From DAOTVD01 sp034437075 (GTDB taxonomy: Bacteria; Chloroflexota; Anaerolineae; Aggregatilineales; J027): 6,659 bases of DNA. This document shows, one piece after another, positions 5,769 through 6,659 of the stretch; the stretch's first letter is position 1, and each line of letters starts with the position of its first letter. The notes under the pieces are model-generated. The model was not told the origin of the DNA. It saw only the letters and a program-made list of their open reading frames with translations, and did not search any database. The stretch lies in assembly GCA_034437075.1 (NCBI GenBank), contig DAOTVD010000201.1:1-6659 (forward strand). The letters run 5' to 3'. The position numbers and the translations under genes are program-made.

Positions 5769-6659
5769 TGGCCGTTGTCTATGTACGCGAACACGGTGCT
5801 ACCATCCGCAAGGATGGCGAGCAACTGCGCGTGACCCAAAAACAGCAGGAATTGTTCACGATCCCGCTGGCGAACCTGGAACAACTCATCTTGATGGGCA
5901 ATGTTCAGATCACTACCCCCGCTGCAACCTTCTTGATGCGGCGTGATGTGGATGTCGTCTTCATGAATTCGCACGGCAGTTACCAAGGGCATCTGGCGCG
6001 ACGAGGCTCCAAGCATGCCCAGTTGCGCCACCAGCAACTGCGCCTGTGCGATGATGAAAAACGCTCGTTAGAGATCGCTCGGCAGGTTGTGGTGGGCAAG
6101 ATCAATAACCAGCGCGTGATTTTGCAGCGCCGCGACGGACGCGATAGCGTGCTGGATGCCGCTTTAAGTGGTATGGCGGATATGCTGCGCCGGGCCGAAA
6201 ATGCCACCGACGTTGAGCAGTTACGTGGTTTCGAAGGCAAGGCTGCTGCCTGGTATTTTGAAGGGATTCGTCCTTGGTTTCCACCGGAATGGGGCTTCAG
6301 CAAGCGCGAATACTACCCGCCGCCCGACCCCGTCAACGCACTGCTGAGCTTCGCGTATACGCTGTTGCGCAAAGACATCGAATCCAAAATCCATGTGGTG
6401 GGCCTCGATCCGTATCTTGGCTTCTTCCATGCTCTAGGCTATAACCGTCCGGCGCTGGCGCTCGATCTGATGGAGGAATTCCGGCCCAGCGTGGCGGATG
6501 TGGTGGTGCTGACGCTGGTGACCAATGGCGACATCATCTCTGATGACTTCGTGATGACGAACAAGCCCGAAGCGCCCATCCGCATGACGCGCGAAGCGGT
6601 TGCCGCGCTGGTGATGGCCTATGAAGCACGCCTGGATGAAGAAATCTACCATCCACTCG
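5768..6659 (+). CDS. cas1: Cas1, CRISPR adaptation integrase (3' end cut by window)
   Basis: Cas1 is the metal-dependent integrase that, with Cas2, inserts new spacers into the CRISPR array. The visible 297 codons cover most of a typical protein of about 320-340 aa. The N-terminal beta domain (about 1-75) has the usual VYV...G..I...G..L pattern. The alpha-helical catalytic domain holds the metal-binding residues E156 in RGFEGKAA, H221 in GLDPYLGFFH and D233 with E236 in ALDLMEEFRP, all intact, so it should be active. The type is that of Cas1 from type I/III systems rather than type II or I-E, judged from the GLDPYxGFxH and DLMEEFRP wording. The ATG at 5768 shares its A with the TGA stop of the RT gene, and GAAAGGG at 5754-5760 is a suitable ribosome site. 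No stop codon is reached before the window ends; cas2 and the array, if present, would be downstream. Confidence 0.97.
   Translation, partial: MAVVYVREHGATIRKDGEQLRVTQKQQELFTIPLANLEQLILMGNVQITTPAATFLMRRDVDVVFMNSHGSYQGHLARRGSKHAQLRHQQLRLCDDEKRSLEIARQVVVGKINNQRVILQRRDGRDSVLDAALSGMADMLRRAENATDVEQLRGFEGKAAAWYFEGIRPWFPPEWGFSKREYYPPPDPVNALLSFAYTLLRKDIESKIHVVGLDPYLGFFHALGYNRPALALDLMEEFRPSVADVVVLTLVTNGDIISDDFVMTNKPEAPIRMTREAVAALVMAYEARLDEEIYHPL

Overview
The window reads as high-GC bacterial DNA, most likely from a Chloroflexota (Chloroflexi) bacterium. This is an inference from protein style: a surface protein with a long Pro/Ser/Thr stalk of 'PSPTPT' type and an SdrD-B-like calcium loop, next to a CRISPR-associated reverse transcriptase and Cas1. 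No rRNA or other decisive taxonomic marker is present.

The window has two divergent transcription units separated by about 225 bp (3597-3821). The left unit, on the minus strand (about 3596 down to 1), holds four tightly packed genes. They are a membrane-anchored surface or envelope protein (394 aa), a 78-aa secreted or membrane peptide, a 696-aa polytopic membrane protein that resembles TrbL/VirB6-type channel components in layout, and the start of a further gene cut by the window edge. Overlapping stops and starts indicate one operon. The set looks like part of a secretion, conjugation or pilus-like envelope machine, but the family assignment is tentative.

The right unit, on the plus strand (about 3666 to the window end), is a CRISPR adaptation module with an unusual composition. 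In order it holds a possible 37-aa single-pass membrane microprotein (3822-3935), a 315-aa GTPase-like protein with a degenerate P-loop and a C-terminal membrane segment, a compact stand-alone reverse transcriptase (291 aa, catalytic FADD), and Cas1 (truncated by the window end at codon 297, active-site residues intact). The last three genes are joined by TAATG and TGATG stop/start overlaps, so they should be co-translated. The RT and Cas1 pair implies acquisition of spacers from RNA, as known for type III-associated RT-Cas1 systems. The membrane-anchored GTPase-like protein, and the possible microprotein ahead of it, are not standard adaptation proteins and are the main novelty here.

The intergenic region carries a perfect 10-bp-arm palindrome (3731-3760) and competing upstream stems (3706-3749). 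These could form a mutually exclusive RNA switch, an operator, a template-like structured leader for the RT, or a relic of a CRISPR repeat. No CRISPR array, cas2 or effector genes are inside the window; if present they would lie beyond position 6659.
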